Assembly (NCBI GenBank): GCA_033765305.1
Contig: JANRID010000057.1
Span: 62,001-126,000, forward strand
Length of the DNA: 64,000 nt
Origin: RDXT01 sp033765305
Lineage (GTDB): Bacteria > Bacteroidota > Bacteroidia > J057
Direction of reading: 5' to 3'
This document shows positions 31,230 to 43,221 of the stretch, piece after piece. The notes under the pieces are model-generated. The model had not been told where the DNA came from. It made no database searches and worked only from the letters and a program-made list of their open reading frames with translations. The translations under genes were made by a program, and so were the position numbers. The stretch's first letter is position 1. Each line of letters begins with the position of its first letter.

Positions 31230-33170
31230 TTACTCCAGCCCCAGAATCTTCATCCGGATCTTCCCCGGCTCCGGCATGTACAGCCGCACGCCATAGGCAT
31301 ACGAATCGGTATTGCCCCAGAGCCAGCTGCGCCCCATCCAGATGCCGTCCTCGATCTGGGAGAGGTCATCCGGCCCGAAATGGCCCTGCATGCGGTCGTC
31401 CTCGGCATAGATATCCATAATGCGGTTCACGAGCCGCGCCAGGAGATCGGTGAGCAGGGTAGGAAGAAACGTGTTCTCCAGCAGCAGGTTGCGGGAGCCG
31501 TCCTGGAGCCGGGCAATTTCGATGCGGTTGAACAGCTCGCATTCGGGGATGCCGGTAAAGCGTTCCCATTTTTCTGCGGCGCCATTGGCGGCCAGGGGAT
31601 GCGAAAGGGCATCCGGCAGGCTGGCAAGCGGCAGGGCAAAGAGCCGGAGCAGTCCCCGGTGCCCTGCGGCGGCATCCTGCCGCCGGGGCGCGGGCTGATG
31701 CAGCGCAGGCTCATGCAGGGAAACCGGCAGCAGCTCTTTAGCTGCGACGCTGATGATGCCGCCGCCGCCGCTGATGGTTCCGGGCGCAGAACGCGCAAAG
31801 ACATAGGGTGCCCAATGGCGCGTCTGATTGCGGAGGTAGATCAGGGGCTCGCCGGGCGGCAGTTCGTCGAGCAGGTAAGGACTGGGCGCCTGATGCGGCG
31901 CAGCATCCAGGTACACGCCCCGGAGCTGGCGCATGCAGCGCAGCATGCGCAGCTCAGCGCCATGCCGCTGCGACAGGTAAATGCGCGTAATGCCGGCCAG
32001 CGTATCGGCAGGGGCTGCGGCCAGGGCATGCATCGCAGGCTGGGCTTCGCTGCGCACATAGGCGGCCTCGGGGCCGGACTCCTCCAGAAACTGCTGCACA
32101 GCGATCTCCAGATAAAAGCGGGCTGCCAGCGGCATATTCTGAAAATCCGTCTGTTCGCTGCCGAGCCCTTCCCGGAAGCCCTGGTCTGCCAGCAGGTAGG
32201 CGATCAGCGAAAGCGAAGCAAATCGGACGTGATCGCCATCCTGCTGGAGCAGGGGGGGCAGATCGGTGCGCTCCTCCTGAAGATAGCGGATAAAAATGCG
32301 CTCGGCATCCACGGTGCTGAGGCGCCAGGCGCCTTCCCGGTGGCGGGCCGCATACATGCGGCGGGCCATTTCGCCCAGCACGCGCCGGTACATGGGAGCC
32401 TTGATCCCGAAAGGCTGAAGGGTGCGGGCGATCCACGCATGGAACACCTGGGTGGGATATCGGACTGCCGGATTGGAGAGGAGGGCCGGCACGGCCAGCC
32501 GGAGCATGCCCGGCTTGCCCCAGAGCTGGAGCCGCTCCGGCGACAGGCGGGCCGCCAGCGGCTCGCCGGCAAACTTCCGGTACAGCTTGCGCACTGCCTC
32601 CGCATCCAGGGAGGGCAGGTCGATGCGGCGGAATACCTGCGCCGCCCGCTCGCCGACATACCGGAGGAGGTCCTCGCGGTGGGGATGGCGGTAGCTGCGC
32701 GGAAACATGCTGGGCTGCACCGCAATCATCACCCGGGCATAGGCCTGCGTGTGTTCGAGCAGCCGGTCCATGAGCCCGGCAAACGTATCGTCGGTCGGAA
32801 GCGCTTCGGCCAGGCCGTCCACGAGCAGGACCGTCCTGCCGGGCTCGGGCTGGTCCTGGATGATCTGCCAGGCAGCCGGATGCGCAAGGTTGACCAGCCG
32901 GATCTGCCGCAGCGCACCGCCGGGCCGCCAGCCGGCAAAGAGGCGGATGAGAAAGGCCGTCTTGCCGCTTCCGGGGCCGCCGAGCAGCATGAGGCGGGTA
33001 AATTCATCGGACTTCGGCGACAGCAGCACGCTGCCGGCCCACGCATCGAGCGATTCGGCGCCGGTGCCCGAAGGGGCTGGAAACGGCTCATATGCCGCTT
33101 GCAGCTCCCGGATGGTTTCCGCCCGGTAGAAGGGTTTGAGGGATCGTATGAGCCGCCACGTACGGAGCAT
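31230..33170 (-). CDS. NACHT-like STAND NTPase
   Basis: A protein of about 646 aa. ATG 33170 is preferred; a GTG at 33236 would add 22 residues that lie in an AT-rich, promoter-like stretch. A P-loop LLGGPGSGKTAFLIRLF (GKT at about 69-71) and Walker B VLLVDGLAEALP (Asp about 118) give the DGxxE signature of NACHT-type ATPases. A winged-helix-like segment follows (about 200-330), then a C-terminal half without recognisable repeats that may sense a ligand. Bacterial NACHT proteins include anti-phage NLR-like factors. No effector nuclease or TIR domain is fused at the N-terminus, so function is open. It is downstream of no partner gene; a Uma2 gene lies upstream. Confidence 0.75.
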   Translation of the reverse strand: MLRTWRLIRSLKPFYRAETIRELQAAYEPFPAPSGTGAESLDAWAGSVLLSPKSDEFTRLMLLGGPGSGKTAFLIRLFAGWRPGGALRQIRLVNLAHPAAWQIIQDQPEPGRTVLLVDGLAEALPTDDTFAGLMDRLLEHTQAYARVMIAVQPSMFPRSYRHPHREDLLRYVGERAAQVFRRIDLPSLDAEAVRKLYRKFAGEPLAARLSPERLQLWGKPGMLRLAVPALLSNPAVRYPTQVFHAWIARTLQPFGIKAPMYRRVLGEMARRMYAARHREGAWRLSTVDAERIFIRYLQEERTDLPPLLQQDGDHVRFASLSLIAYLLADQGFREGLGSEQTDFQNMPLAARFYLEIAVQQFLEESGPEAAYVRSEAQPAMHALAAAPADTLAGITRIYLSQRHGAELRMLRCMRQLRGVYLDAAPHQAPSPYLLDELPPGEPLIYLRNQTRHWAPYVFARSAPGTISGGGGIISVAAKELLPVSLHEPALHQPAPRRQDAAAGHRGLLRLFALPLASLPDALSHPLAANGAAEKWERFTGIPECELFNRIEIARLQDGSRNLLLENTFLPTLLTDLLARLVNRIMDIYAEDDRMQGHFGPDDLSQIEDGIWMGRSWLWGNTDSYAYGVRLYMPEPGKIRMKILGLE

Positions 33171-33299
33171 GTGCCTGTTTGTTCCTGCTGAAGATGCCAA
33201 ATTGGCAATAAAAGCCAATAAGGCCAAATTCTCCACCGGAACAGCCTCTGAAAGCCCGGAGCCGGGCCCAGGCCCCGCCGCGCGGAAGCGCCCGGCCGC

Positions 33300-33893
33300 C
33301 TATTCCCCGAAGACTTCCCGCATCGGCACCGAAAGCTCCGGAAACAGGCTGGTTTCGAGCAGATCCTCGTCGGTGAGCGGCGCCATGCCGGCAAATGTCC
33401 CCTGCGCATCCCGGACAAAGCGGCTCAGGTAGCGCTCGTGCGGCGATACGACCCAGTATTCGCGCACGCCGCTGGACTCATAGATCCGGTATTTTTCGCG
33501 GAGCTCCTTGCGGGAGTTGCCGGGGGACAGGATTTCGATCACCAGATCGGGCGCGCCGATGCAGCCGTGCTCGTCGAGTTTAGCAGGGTCGCAGACCACG
33601 CAAAGGTCGGGCTGCACGACGGTGCTGACCGGGCTGTCCGGCGCGCTTCCGGGCGCTGGCAGCCGAACATCGAAGGGCGCGGCGAACAGTTCGCAGGGGC
33701 GGTGCTTACAATAGGTTCCCAGTATCAGAAACAGATTGCCGGAGACCCGCTGATGCTGGAGGTTGGGCGCGGGGGACATGAGGTGGATGTGGCCTTCAAG
33801 CAATTCAATCCGTTCCTCCACCTGCCAGCTTGCATACGCTTCATAGGTGTAGGTCCGCGACAGGTCCAGTTGATCCAGGCTCGTGACGGGCAT
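33300..33893 (-). CDS. Uma2-family (DUF820) PD-(D/E)xK-like nuclease
   Basis: A 197-aa protein starting at ATG 33893 (33935 and 33971 are upstream alternatives). The fold core is intact: VVQPDLCVVCDP, then APDLVIEILSPGNSRKEL followed by KYRIYESSGVREYWVVSP. The PD, E and K positions expected for catalysis are all present, unlike the member at 14043-14750. An N-terminal YTYEAYASW ... RIELLEGHIHLMSPAP segment is typical of the family. The cellular role of Uma2 proteins is unknown. It is followed downstream by the NACHT gene on the same strand after about 130 bp, so they may share a transcript. Confidence 0.88.
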   Translation of the reverse strand: MPVTSLDQLDLSRTYTYEAYASWQVEERIELLEGHIHLMSPAPNLQHQRVSGNLFLILGTYCKHRPCELFAAPFDVRLPAPGSAPDSPVSTVVQPDLCVVCDPAKLDEHGCIGAPDLVIEILSPGNSRKELREKYRIYESSGVREYWVVSPHERYLSRFVRDAQGTFAGMAPLTDEDLLETSLFPELSVPMREVFGE

Positions 33894-33994
33894 CTGCTGT
33901 GTGAGAATGCCTAAGATAGGAAATTTGGCTGGCATGCGCGCGCGGAATGAAAAAAATGCGGAACCATACACAGGAAGTGCTGCGGAAGCCGGAA

Positions 33995-34753
33995 TCAGGA
34001 GGCCCTGCCGGCGCGGTACGCCTCCGGATAGAGGCGCTGCATGCGGCGGTCGATGTCGCTGACCGTCACCCGGCCGTCTTTATTTTCGTCCAGCCCGGCA
34101 TTCTGCTCGTACTGCACCGAGGGCTTTTCATACAGGCTGTAGCAGGGGTCCTGCCCGATGGCGCGGGGGTAGAGGATGCCGAGGTACAGATCGGTGAGGG
34201 AGGTGAAATCGCCGTAGCGGTCGCGCACATTCTGGAGATACAGGTACACATACTCCAGCTGCTGGAGGTGGTCCATGCGCTCCAGCCGCTGCACGGAGAC
34301 TTCGAGTTCTTTGGCGACTTCGGGCATGAACTGGATCAGGCCGGTGGCGCCGGAGCCTTTCAGGTTTTTGACCGAGGCGTCGAATTTGGATTCGGAGTAC
34401 ATGACAGCCATCAGCCATTCCGGCGGAATGCTGAGCATGGAGGCGATTTCGCGCACTTTCCGCTCGAAGCGGTCGGGCTGGTCCACATACATGCTGGCCT
34501 TGTCGATCAGAAACAGCGGCTCGGCGGCACTGGCGGCGCTGCGGCTCCAGCCGCCGAGGCTGGCCCAGCCGGGGTTGAAAAGCCCGTGGGAGAGCAGGTT
34601 GGTGGCGGCGACGAGGCCGGAGACGAGGACCATGCTGCGGAAGCTGCCGCGCAGGTTGGCCGGAGCGGGGCGTGCAACCCCGGCCCCGGCCCCGCCCGTG
34701 GCCGGATAAGCGGCTTGCCCCGGAGCGGGGATGTGAGGACGGAAGGTATTCAT
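33995..34753 (-). CDS. Lytic transglycosylase (SLT domain) with C-terminal EF-hand-like loop
   Basis: A 252-aa protein starting at ATG 34753. A Pro/Gly/Ala-rich N-terminus and a hydrophobic helix (about 38-55) suggest export or anchoring. The SLT domain (about 90-215) has the catalytic Glu121 in MYSESKFD, then GATGLIQFMPEVAKEL and the YVYLYLQNVRDRYG region, typical of enzymes that cleave peptidoglycan to 1,6-anhydro products. The C-terminus carries LDENKDGRVTVSDID, an EF-hand or dockerin-like calcium loop. Combining a calcium loop with SLT is uncommon. The gene is separate from neighbours by more than 100 bp on both sides. Confidence 0.87.
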   Translation of the reverse strand: MNTFRPHIPAPGQAAYPATGGAGAGVARPAPANLRGSFRSMVLVSGLVAATNLLSHGLFNPGWASLGGWSRSAASAAEPLFLIDKASMYVDQPDRFERKVREIASMLSIPPEWLMAVMYSESKFDASVKNLKGSGATGLIQFMPEVAKELEVSVQRLERMDHLQQLEYVYLYLQNVRDRYGDFTSLTDLYLGILYPRAIGQDPCYSLYEKPSVQYEQNAGLDENKDGRVTVSDIDRRMQRLYPEAYRAGRAS

Positions 34754-34852
34754 TGCCGTGAATGCTAAAGAGATTGGAACTGCAACCAATTGTCATGCTA
34801 ATTTATACGGCAAGTCGATTAAAAGCAAATTAAATTAGTAAAAATTTCCAAT

Positions 34853-34884
34853 AAAAAAGGCAAGCTGCTCAGCGTCAGCCTGCC
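34853..34884 (-). terminator. Rho-independent terminator after fabD
   Basis: On the minus strand a 9-bp stem with one G-U pair (GGCAGGCTG with CAGCTTGCC), an 8-nt loop and a run of six T. It lies 15 bp past the fabD stop. The 34754-34852 stretch upstream of it is AT-rich and contains no gene. Confidence 0.85.
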
Positions 34885-34899
34885 TGTACGGGATGGGCC

Positions 34900-35778
34900 T
34901 TATCCGAGCTGGCTGGTGGCAGCTTTGCGGTCCACCTTTTTGATCAGCCCGCTGAGCACTTTGCCGGGGCCCGCCTCGATGAACTCCGAAGCGCCGGCAG
35001 CCAGCAGGGCCTGCACCGTCTGCGTCCAGCGGACGGGGGCGGTGAGCTGGGCCAGCAGATTGGCCTTGATCTCGTCCCTGCGCACATGCGGCGCGGCCGT
35101 TACGTTCTGATATACCGGAAACTTCGCGTCGCGGAACTCCACCGCCTCGATGCCTCGGGCCAGCTCCAGCCGGGCCGGCTCCATGAGCGGGGAATGGAAG
35201 GCACCGTTGACCGGCAGGGGAATGGCTTTTCCGCCCTGCGCAACGGCCAGCTCCATCGCCCGCGCAATCCCGGTCTGGGTGCCGGAGATGACCAGCTGGC
35301 CGACGGTGTTGTAATTGGCCGGGACGACGGTATCGTCCGTGACCGATGCACAGATGGCTTCGACAGCGGCATCATCCAGGCCCAGGATGGCCGCCATGCC
35401 GCTCGCCTGCAGGTCGCAGGCGGCCTGCATGGCATTGGCGCGGATGGCCACCAGCCGCAGCCCGTCCTCGAAGCTCAGCACGCCCGCCGCCGCGAGGGCC
35501 GAAAACTCGCCCAGCGAATGACCCGCTGCGGCACCGGCATCGGCGGCCAGCCCGTACACCTCGGCGGCAATGACCGAATGCACATAAATCGCGGGCTGCG
35601 TGACGGAGGTCCGCTTCAGGTCTTCCTCGCTGCCGTCGAACATGACCGACTCCAGGTCGAAGCCCAGAATCCCGCCGGCCTGGCGGAAGCGCTCGCGCGC
35701 AGCCTCCGACTGCTCGTAGAGCGATTTGCCCATTCCGGGAAACTGCGCGCCCTGGCCCGGAAATACCAATGCCTTCAT
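34900..35778 (-). CDS. fabD: Malonyl-CoA:ACP transacylase (FabD)
   Basis: A 292-aa enzyme that loads malonyl groups onto acyl carrier protein for fatty-acid synthesis. GQGAQFPGMG near the start forms the oxyanion hole, GHSLGEFSAL carries the nucleophilic Ser, and NGAFHSPLME carries the catalytic His. ATG 35778 begins MKALVFPGQGAQ, the usual FabD start; an upstream frame extension is not needed. It stands alone, with a terminator after it and an oxidoreductase remnant upstream. Confidence 0.96.
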   Translation of the reverse strand: MKALVFPGQGAQFPGMGKSLYEQSEAARERFRQAGGILGFDLESVMFDGSEEDLKRTSVTQPAIYVHSVIAAEVYGLAADAGAAAGHSLGEFSALAAAGVLSFEDGLRLVAIRANAMQAACDLQASGMAAILGLDDAAVEAICASVTDDTVVPANYNTVGQLVISGTQTGIARAMELAVAQGGKAIPLPVNGAFHSPLMEPARLELARGIEAVEFRDAKFPVYQNVTAAPHVRRDEIKANLLAQLTAPVRWTQTVQALLAAGASEFIEAGPGKVLSGLIKKVDRKAATSQLG

Positions 35779-35973
35779 ACAATGGAGCTTAGTGGTTTCA
35801 GGGCGCAAGATGCACCTTGTCCTGCCAACTCGCAAGCCCGACCGGGCTCAGGCCAGGGCTGGTTTTTCCCGGGACTTCCATGCAGCATCACGGAGCAGAA
35901 GCCGATTGCAGCATGTGCTGATCGATGCGCTGCCGCGGGCCCGGTACCTGTCGCTGACCGCTGAACAGCTGCG

Positions 35974-36230
35974 TCAGGCCGTGACCACTATTTTCCCGCC
36001 GGCCTGGTTCTCTTCCATAAGCTGGTGCGCGGCAGAAATTTCGCTCAGGGGCATCACCTTGCCGATCGGCAGCTGGACTGCGCCTGCTTCGATGCTGCGG
36101 ATGAAGGACTGAAACGCATCGGCAGGGCTTCTGATGGCTCCGCTGTCGTACGTGGTGAGGCGCACGGTGGCGGGGATGACCTCCATCGGCGAAAAATCAG
36201 CCGGGCGGCCAGCATCGTGGAGGGGAGAGA
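35974..36230 (-). pseudogene. Remnant of a quinone oxidoreductase (zinc-type MDR family)
   Basis: About 80 codons, readable from DAGRPADFSPMEVIPATV to the stop, match only the C-terminal end of NADPH:quinone reductase-like proteins (SIEAGAVQLPIGKVMPLSEI, then AAHQLMEENQAGGKIVV). No Rossmann core or N-terminal domain is found upstream, where the frame degenerates. It is therefore a truncated fossil. The rest of the 35779-36391 gap shows no other coding signal. Confidence 0.8.
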
Positions 36231-36391
36231 GACAGGGAGTTGCATGCTGATGTACAGGGGGTTAATCCGGAATAATGGGCTCATTTGGCAGGAGGCGGAT
36301 ACCCCTGTACAAGGTACCACCTGGCCGTCTGGCCTGCAAATTCAGCTGCAAAGATCTCCGGTCTTGTTGTATGCCAGCCCATTGCCCACGC

Positions 36392-36422
36392 AAAAAGGGG
36401 TGCCAGGAAACCCCGGCACCCC
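36392..36422 (-). terminator. Rho-independent terminator after katG
   Basis: On the minus strand an 8-bp stem (GGGGTGCC with GGCACCCC), with further GC pairing inside, is followed by five T. It begins 22 bp past the katG stop. Confidence 0.85.
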
Positions 36423-36443
36423 AATCCTATGTCAGTCAACCAG

Positions 36444-38672
<2,229 letters not shown>

Positions 38673-38751
38673 GCTCGGGGAGGGTTATGAGACAAACAGA
38701 TGATACCTATTTGTGCTGCAAGCTGGGGAAATGCGCAGCATCATTCAAATC

Positions 38752-38790
38752 AATAATTATTATAATTTTATCAGTATTCATTATAATTTT
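38752..38790. promoter_or_regulatory. AT-rich palindromic sites between katG and oxyR, candidate OxyR operator
   Basis: The palindrome ATTATAAT occurs at 38759-38766 and 38780-38787, inside an 11-bp direct repeat (ATTATAATTTT) spaced exactly 21 bp. A third palindrome, AATAATTATT, abuts at 38752-38761. Two-turn spacing fits binding of a LysR-type tetramer to one DNA face. It does not match the enterobacterial OxyR consensus closely, so the assignment is by position and symmetry only. Confidence 0.4.
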
Positions 38791-38818
38791 GAGCCTCGTG
38801 GTGAACCTGCTATGTTTT

Positions 38819-39075
38819 ACCACTGAGACACTGAGGGCACTGAGATGCACTGAGAAGCGTCTCTTAGTGGACCTTGCCTTCTGAGTGGTGAAGCCGTCAT
38901 ATTTTTACCACTAAGGCACTGAGATACACTAAGATGCACTGAGAAGCGTCTCTTCGTGCAGCTTAGTGGACCTTACCTTCTGAGTGGTGAACCTGCCCTG
39001 TTTTACCACTGAGACACCGAGCACACTGAGATGCAATGAGATACGTCTCTTCGTGGACCTTGCCTTCCGAGTGGT
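38819..39075. repeat. Three tandem copies of a palindromic CACTGAG-type repeat
   Basis: Copies at 38819-38889, 38907-38988 and 39005-39075 each begin ACCACTNAG and end CYGAGTGGT, so each unit has complementary ends, and each carries internal CACTGAG/CACTAAG units and a conserved GTCTCTT core. Spacing between unit starts is 88 and 98 bp. A decayed tail of a fourth copy (GTGGTGAACCTGC) precedes them at about 38799-38811. The last copy ends 24 bp before the oxyR ATG. Such units look like dispersed intergenic palindromes rather than CRISPR. Confidence 0.88.
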
Positions 39076-39099
39076 GAATCTGCCATCATCATACGCCCC

Positions 39100-40017
39100 A
39101 TGACGCTCCAGCAGCTCGAATACATCATCGCCCTCGACAGCCACCGCCATTTTGTAAAGGCCTCGGAGGCCTGCTTCGTGTCGCAGCCCAACCTCACCAT
39201 GCAGCTGCGCAAGCTGGAGGAGGAGCTGGGGGTGCGGATCTTCGACCGCGACAAGAAGCCCCTGCAGCCCACGGAGATCGGGCGGGAGCTCATCACGCGT
39301 GCGCGGCAGATCCTGCGCGAGGTGCGGCAGCTCCAGGAGTTTGTGCAGCACGAGAAGGACGCGCTCGAAGGCGAGTTCAAGATCGGGATCATCCCCACGC
39401 TGGCGCCCTACCTGCTGCCGCGCTTTCTGCCGGCCTTCCTGAAAGCCTATCCGCAGGTGCACCTCAAGATCCAGGAGCTGCAGACGGCGCAGATCGTGGC
39501 GCAGATCGAAAGCGGCATGATCGACCTGGGGCTGCTGGTGACGCCGCTGCGCGAGCCCGCGATCCGGGAGATTCCGGTGTTCTACGAGCCCTTTCTGCTG
39601 TATCTGCCTGAAAACCACCGCTTCCTGGCGCAGCCGCTCCTCCTGGCCGACGAGCTGGACCCCAGCGAGGTGCTGGTGCTCGACGAAGGGCACTGCTTCC
39701 GGGAGCAGGCCCTGGCCATCTGCCGGCGCAGCCCCGGCGGCTCGTCCATCGGCTTCGAGTACCAGAGCGGCAGCATCGAAGCGCTGAAAAACCTGGTGCG
39801 CCGGGGCGTGGGCTACACCCTGGTGCCGGAGCTGTCGGTGGAGGGGGAGCCGGATGCGGGGCACGTCCGCCGCTTTGCCGGGCCCGAGCCCGTGCGCGAA
39901 GTGAGCATTGCCGTGCACAGCAGCTTCATCAAGGAAGCCCTCGTGCAGCACCTGCGCGCCTGCATCCAGGCCGCCGTGCCCGCAGCGATGCTGGAGCGGG
40001 GGATGGTGGTGGGGTGA
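39100..40017 (+). CDS. oxyR: Hydrogen-peroxide sensor and regulator OxyR
   Basis: A 305-aa LysR-type regulator. The N-terminal winged helix (about 1-60: TLQQLEYIIALDSHRHFVKASEACFVSQPNLT) binds DNA. The sensor domain has the two redox cysteines at positions 199 and 208 (EGHCFREQALAICRR), the same numbering and spacing as E. coli OxyR, so disulphide switching is expected. It is divergent from katG, the classical target. The last 70 bp matching VSIAVHSSFIKEALVQHL are duplicated 1.5 kb downstream, after the AlbA_2 gene. The start is ATG 39100; no good Shine-Dalgarno is visible, as is common in the phylum. Confidence 0.96.
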   Translation: MTLQQLEYIIALDSHRHFVKASEACFVSQPNLTMQLRKLEEELGVRIFDRDKKPLQPTEIGRELITRARQILREVRQLQEFVQHEKDALEGEFKIGIIPTLAPYLLPRFLPAFLKAYPQVHLKIQELQTAQIVAQIESGMIDLGLLVTPLREPAIREIPVFYEPFLLYLPENHRFLAQPLLLADELDPSEVLVLDEGHCFREQALAICRRSPGGSSIGFEYQSGSIEALKNLVRRGVGYTLVPELSVEGEPDAGHVRRFAGPEPVREVSIAVHSSFIKEALVQHLRACIQAAVPAAMLERGMVVG

Positions 40018-40160
40018 GGGGCATGTGCGGCATAATTTCGTAGCTTGCAGGACAGAACCGCTACGTTGCAGGTCTCCTCTCCGCACCGTATGGATGCCGG
40101 AGCCTGCGGATAGCCGTACCGCCCTGTACACGGGATGCCTTACCCTGATCCTGAGCAGAT

Positions 40161-41408
40161 ATGACCGATATACTGATCTTACAAGAGCGGATCCGGAACT
40201 CCATCCTCGTGGGGGAGAGCGATTTCAGGGAGTTTAAATCGGCCTGGGAGGGCCGCCCCGGCCAGAAGAAGCCGCGCCCTGCAAAAAAGATCTGCGAAGA
40301 TATCGCAGAGGCGCTGGTTGCGTTTGCCAATACAGACGGCGGCGAAATCCTCATCGGAGTCGAGGACGACATGACGGTTACCGGCGTCCCGCACACCGGG
40401 AAGGATCTTGCGATGATGCTCGATGCTCCCCACACCCATGTGTACGAGGGACAGGAACTGCCGCTGGTGTACCGGGTGCAGGCAACGGTGGAGGGGCAAA
40501 CTGTGCTGTTTTTTCAGGTGGACAAAGGACTCTCGGAGATCTACCAGCTCCGGGACGGCAGGGTCATGCGGCGGAATGAAAAGCGGCAGACGGTGCCCGC
40601 ACAGGTAAAAAAACTGCAGTTCGACCGGCAGGAAATCCGGTCGCGGGAATACGACCGGCAGTTTGTGGACGGGGCGGCTGTCGCAGACCTGGATCTGGCG
40701 CTCGTGCAGTCCCTGGCCGACAGCTACCTCAAAGGCTATACGGCAGAGCGCTACCTCCAGCACCTGGGACTGGCGCAGTACACCATCTCCGGGTTGCGGC
40801 TCACCAGGGCAGCGCTGCTGCTGTTTGCCAGAGACATCCAGCGCTGGCACCCGCGCTGCCAGGTCCGCTTCATCAAAATCCTCGGCAGCGAGCTCCGCTC
40901 CGGCGACCAGTACAACGTGATCAGCGACGAGTTTGTGCAGGGCAATATCTACGAGCTGGTGTTCAAGTCCTGGGAAGCGCTCCGCCCGTATCTGGCCTAC
41001 AAAACGGAGTTTGGGCCCGACGCCCGCTTCGAGCAGCAGTTTCTCTACCCCGAAGACGCCTGCAGGGAAGCCCTGCTGAATGCGATCGCGCACCGCGACT
41101 ACTCGGCGGAAGGGCGCGGGACAGAGGTGCATATCTTCGACGACCGGATCGAAATCAAAAGCCCCGGCCCGCTGCTCTCGACCCTGACCGTCGAGGACCT
41201 GGAGGCCCTGGACAACCGGCACGACTCCCGCAATGCCAAAATCGCCTACGCCCTGAAAGTCAACAAGCTCATGCGCGAAATGGGCGAAGGCATGAAGCGG
41301 ATCTTCACCCTGATGCAGCAGCACGAGCTTCAGCGGCCCCGGCTGTACTCAAATACGGCCTGGTTTACGGTGACGCTGCCGAATGGCGCGGCAGCACGGA
41401 AGGCATAG
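40161..41408 (+). CDS. AlbA_2 (Schlafen-like) domain ATP-binding protein
   Basis: A 415-aa protein. The N-terminal AlbA_2 domain (about 10-130) shows ESDFREFKSAW and AFANTDGGEILIGVEDD, and the C-terminal part carries a HATPase_c-like or DUF4062-type region with YPEDACREALLNAIAHRDYS and NHDSRNAKIA-like NRHDSRNAKIAYAL. Such proteins are often labelled putative transcriptional regulators and are frequent in accessory regions and near defence genes. It is bracketed by the real oxyR and a copy of the oxyR tail, so it looks inserted. Whether it binds DNA or RNA is unknown. Confidence 0.9.
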   Translation: MTDILILQERIRNSILVGESDFREFKSAWEGRPGQKKPRPAKKICEDIAEALVAFANTDGGEILIGVEDDMTVTGVPHTGKDLAMMLDAPHTHVYEGQELPLVYRVQATVEGQTVLFFQVDKGLSEIYQLRDGRVMRRNEKRQTVPAQVKKLQFDRQEIRSREYDRQFVDGAAVADLDLALVQSLADSYLKGYTAERYLQHLGLAQYTISGLRLTRAALLLFARDIQRWHPRCQVRFIKILGSELRSGDQYNVISDEFVQGNIYELVFKSWEALRPYLAYKTEFGPDARFEQQFLYPEDACREALLNAIAHRDYSAEGRGTEVHIFDDRIEIKSPGPLLSTLTVEDLEALDNRHDSRNAKIAYALKVNKLMREMGEGMKRIFTLMQQHELQRPRLYSNTAWFTVTLPNGAAARKA

Positions 41409-41417
41409 GGGAGGCGG

Positions 41418-41489
41418 ATATTGCGGTGCACAGCAGCTTCATCAAGGAAGCCCTCGTGCAGCACCTCCGCGCCTGCGTCCAGGCCGCCG
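41418..41489 (+). pseudogene. Duplicated 3' tail of oxyR
   Basis: Positions 41420-41489 match 39907-39976 inside oxyR at 67 of 70 bases. The three differences are two synonymous third-position changes and one Ile/Val change, so the copy diverged as coding sequence. It encodes IAVHSSFIKEALVQHL then RAC(V)QAAG before the match stops. No upstream part of an oxyR paralogue remains; it starts 10 bp after the AlbA_2 stop. Confidence 0.92.
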
Positions 41490-41583
41490 GAGCAGTCCGC
41501 CGCAACCCGGAAGCCGGTGCCCTGCGGCTCCCCGTGCGCCGATTCCCCCAATTTCGCATCTTTGCCTTGCTAACCCCCGCAAG

Positions 41584-43221
<1,638 letters not shown>

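Noticed and set aside
36054..36320. Open frame overlapping the oxidoreductase remnant
   Set aside because: The other frame matches a known family C-terminus; this one has no recognisable similarity and no start context.
38819..39075. CRISPR-like array
   Set aside because: Only three units, each palindromic with 16-18 bp between copies and variable internal sequence; no cas gene nearby.
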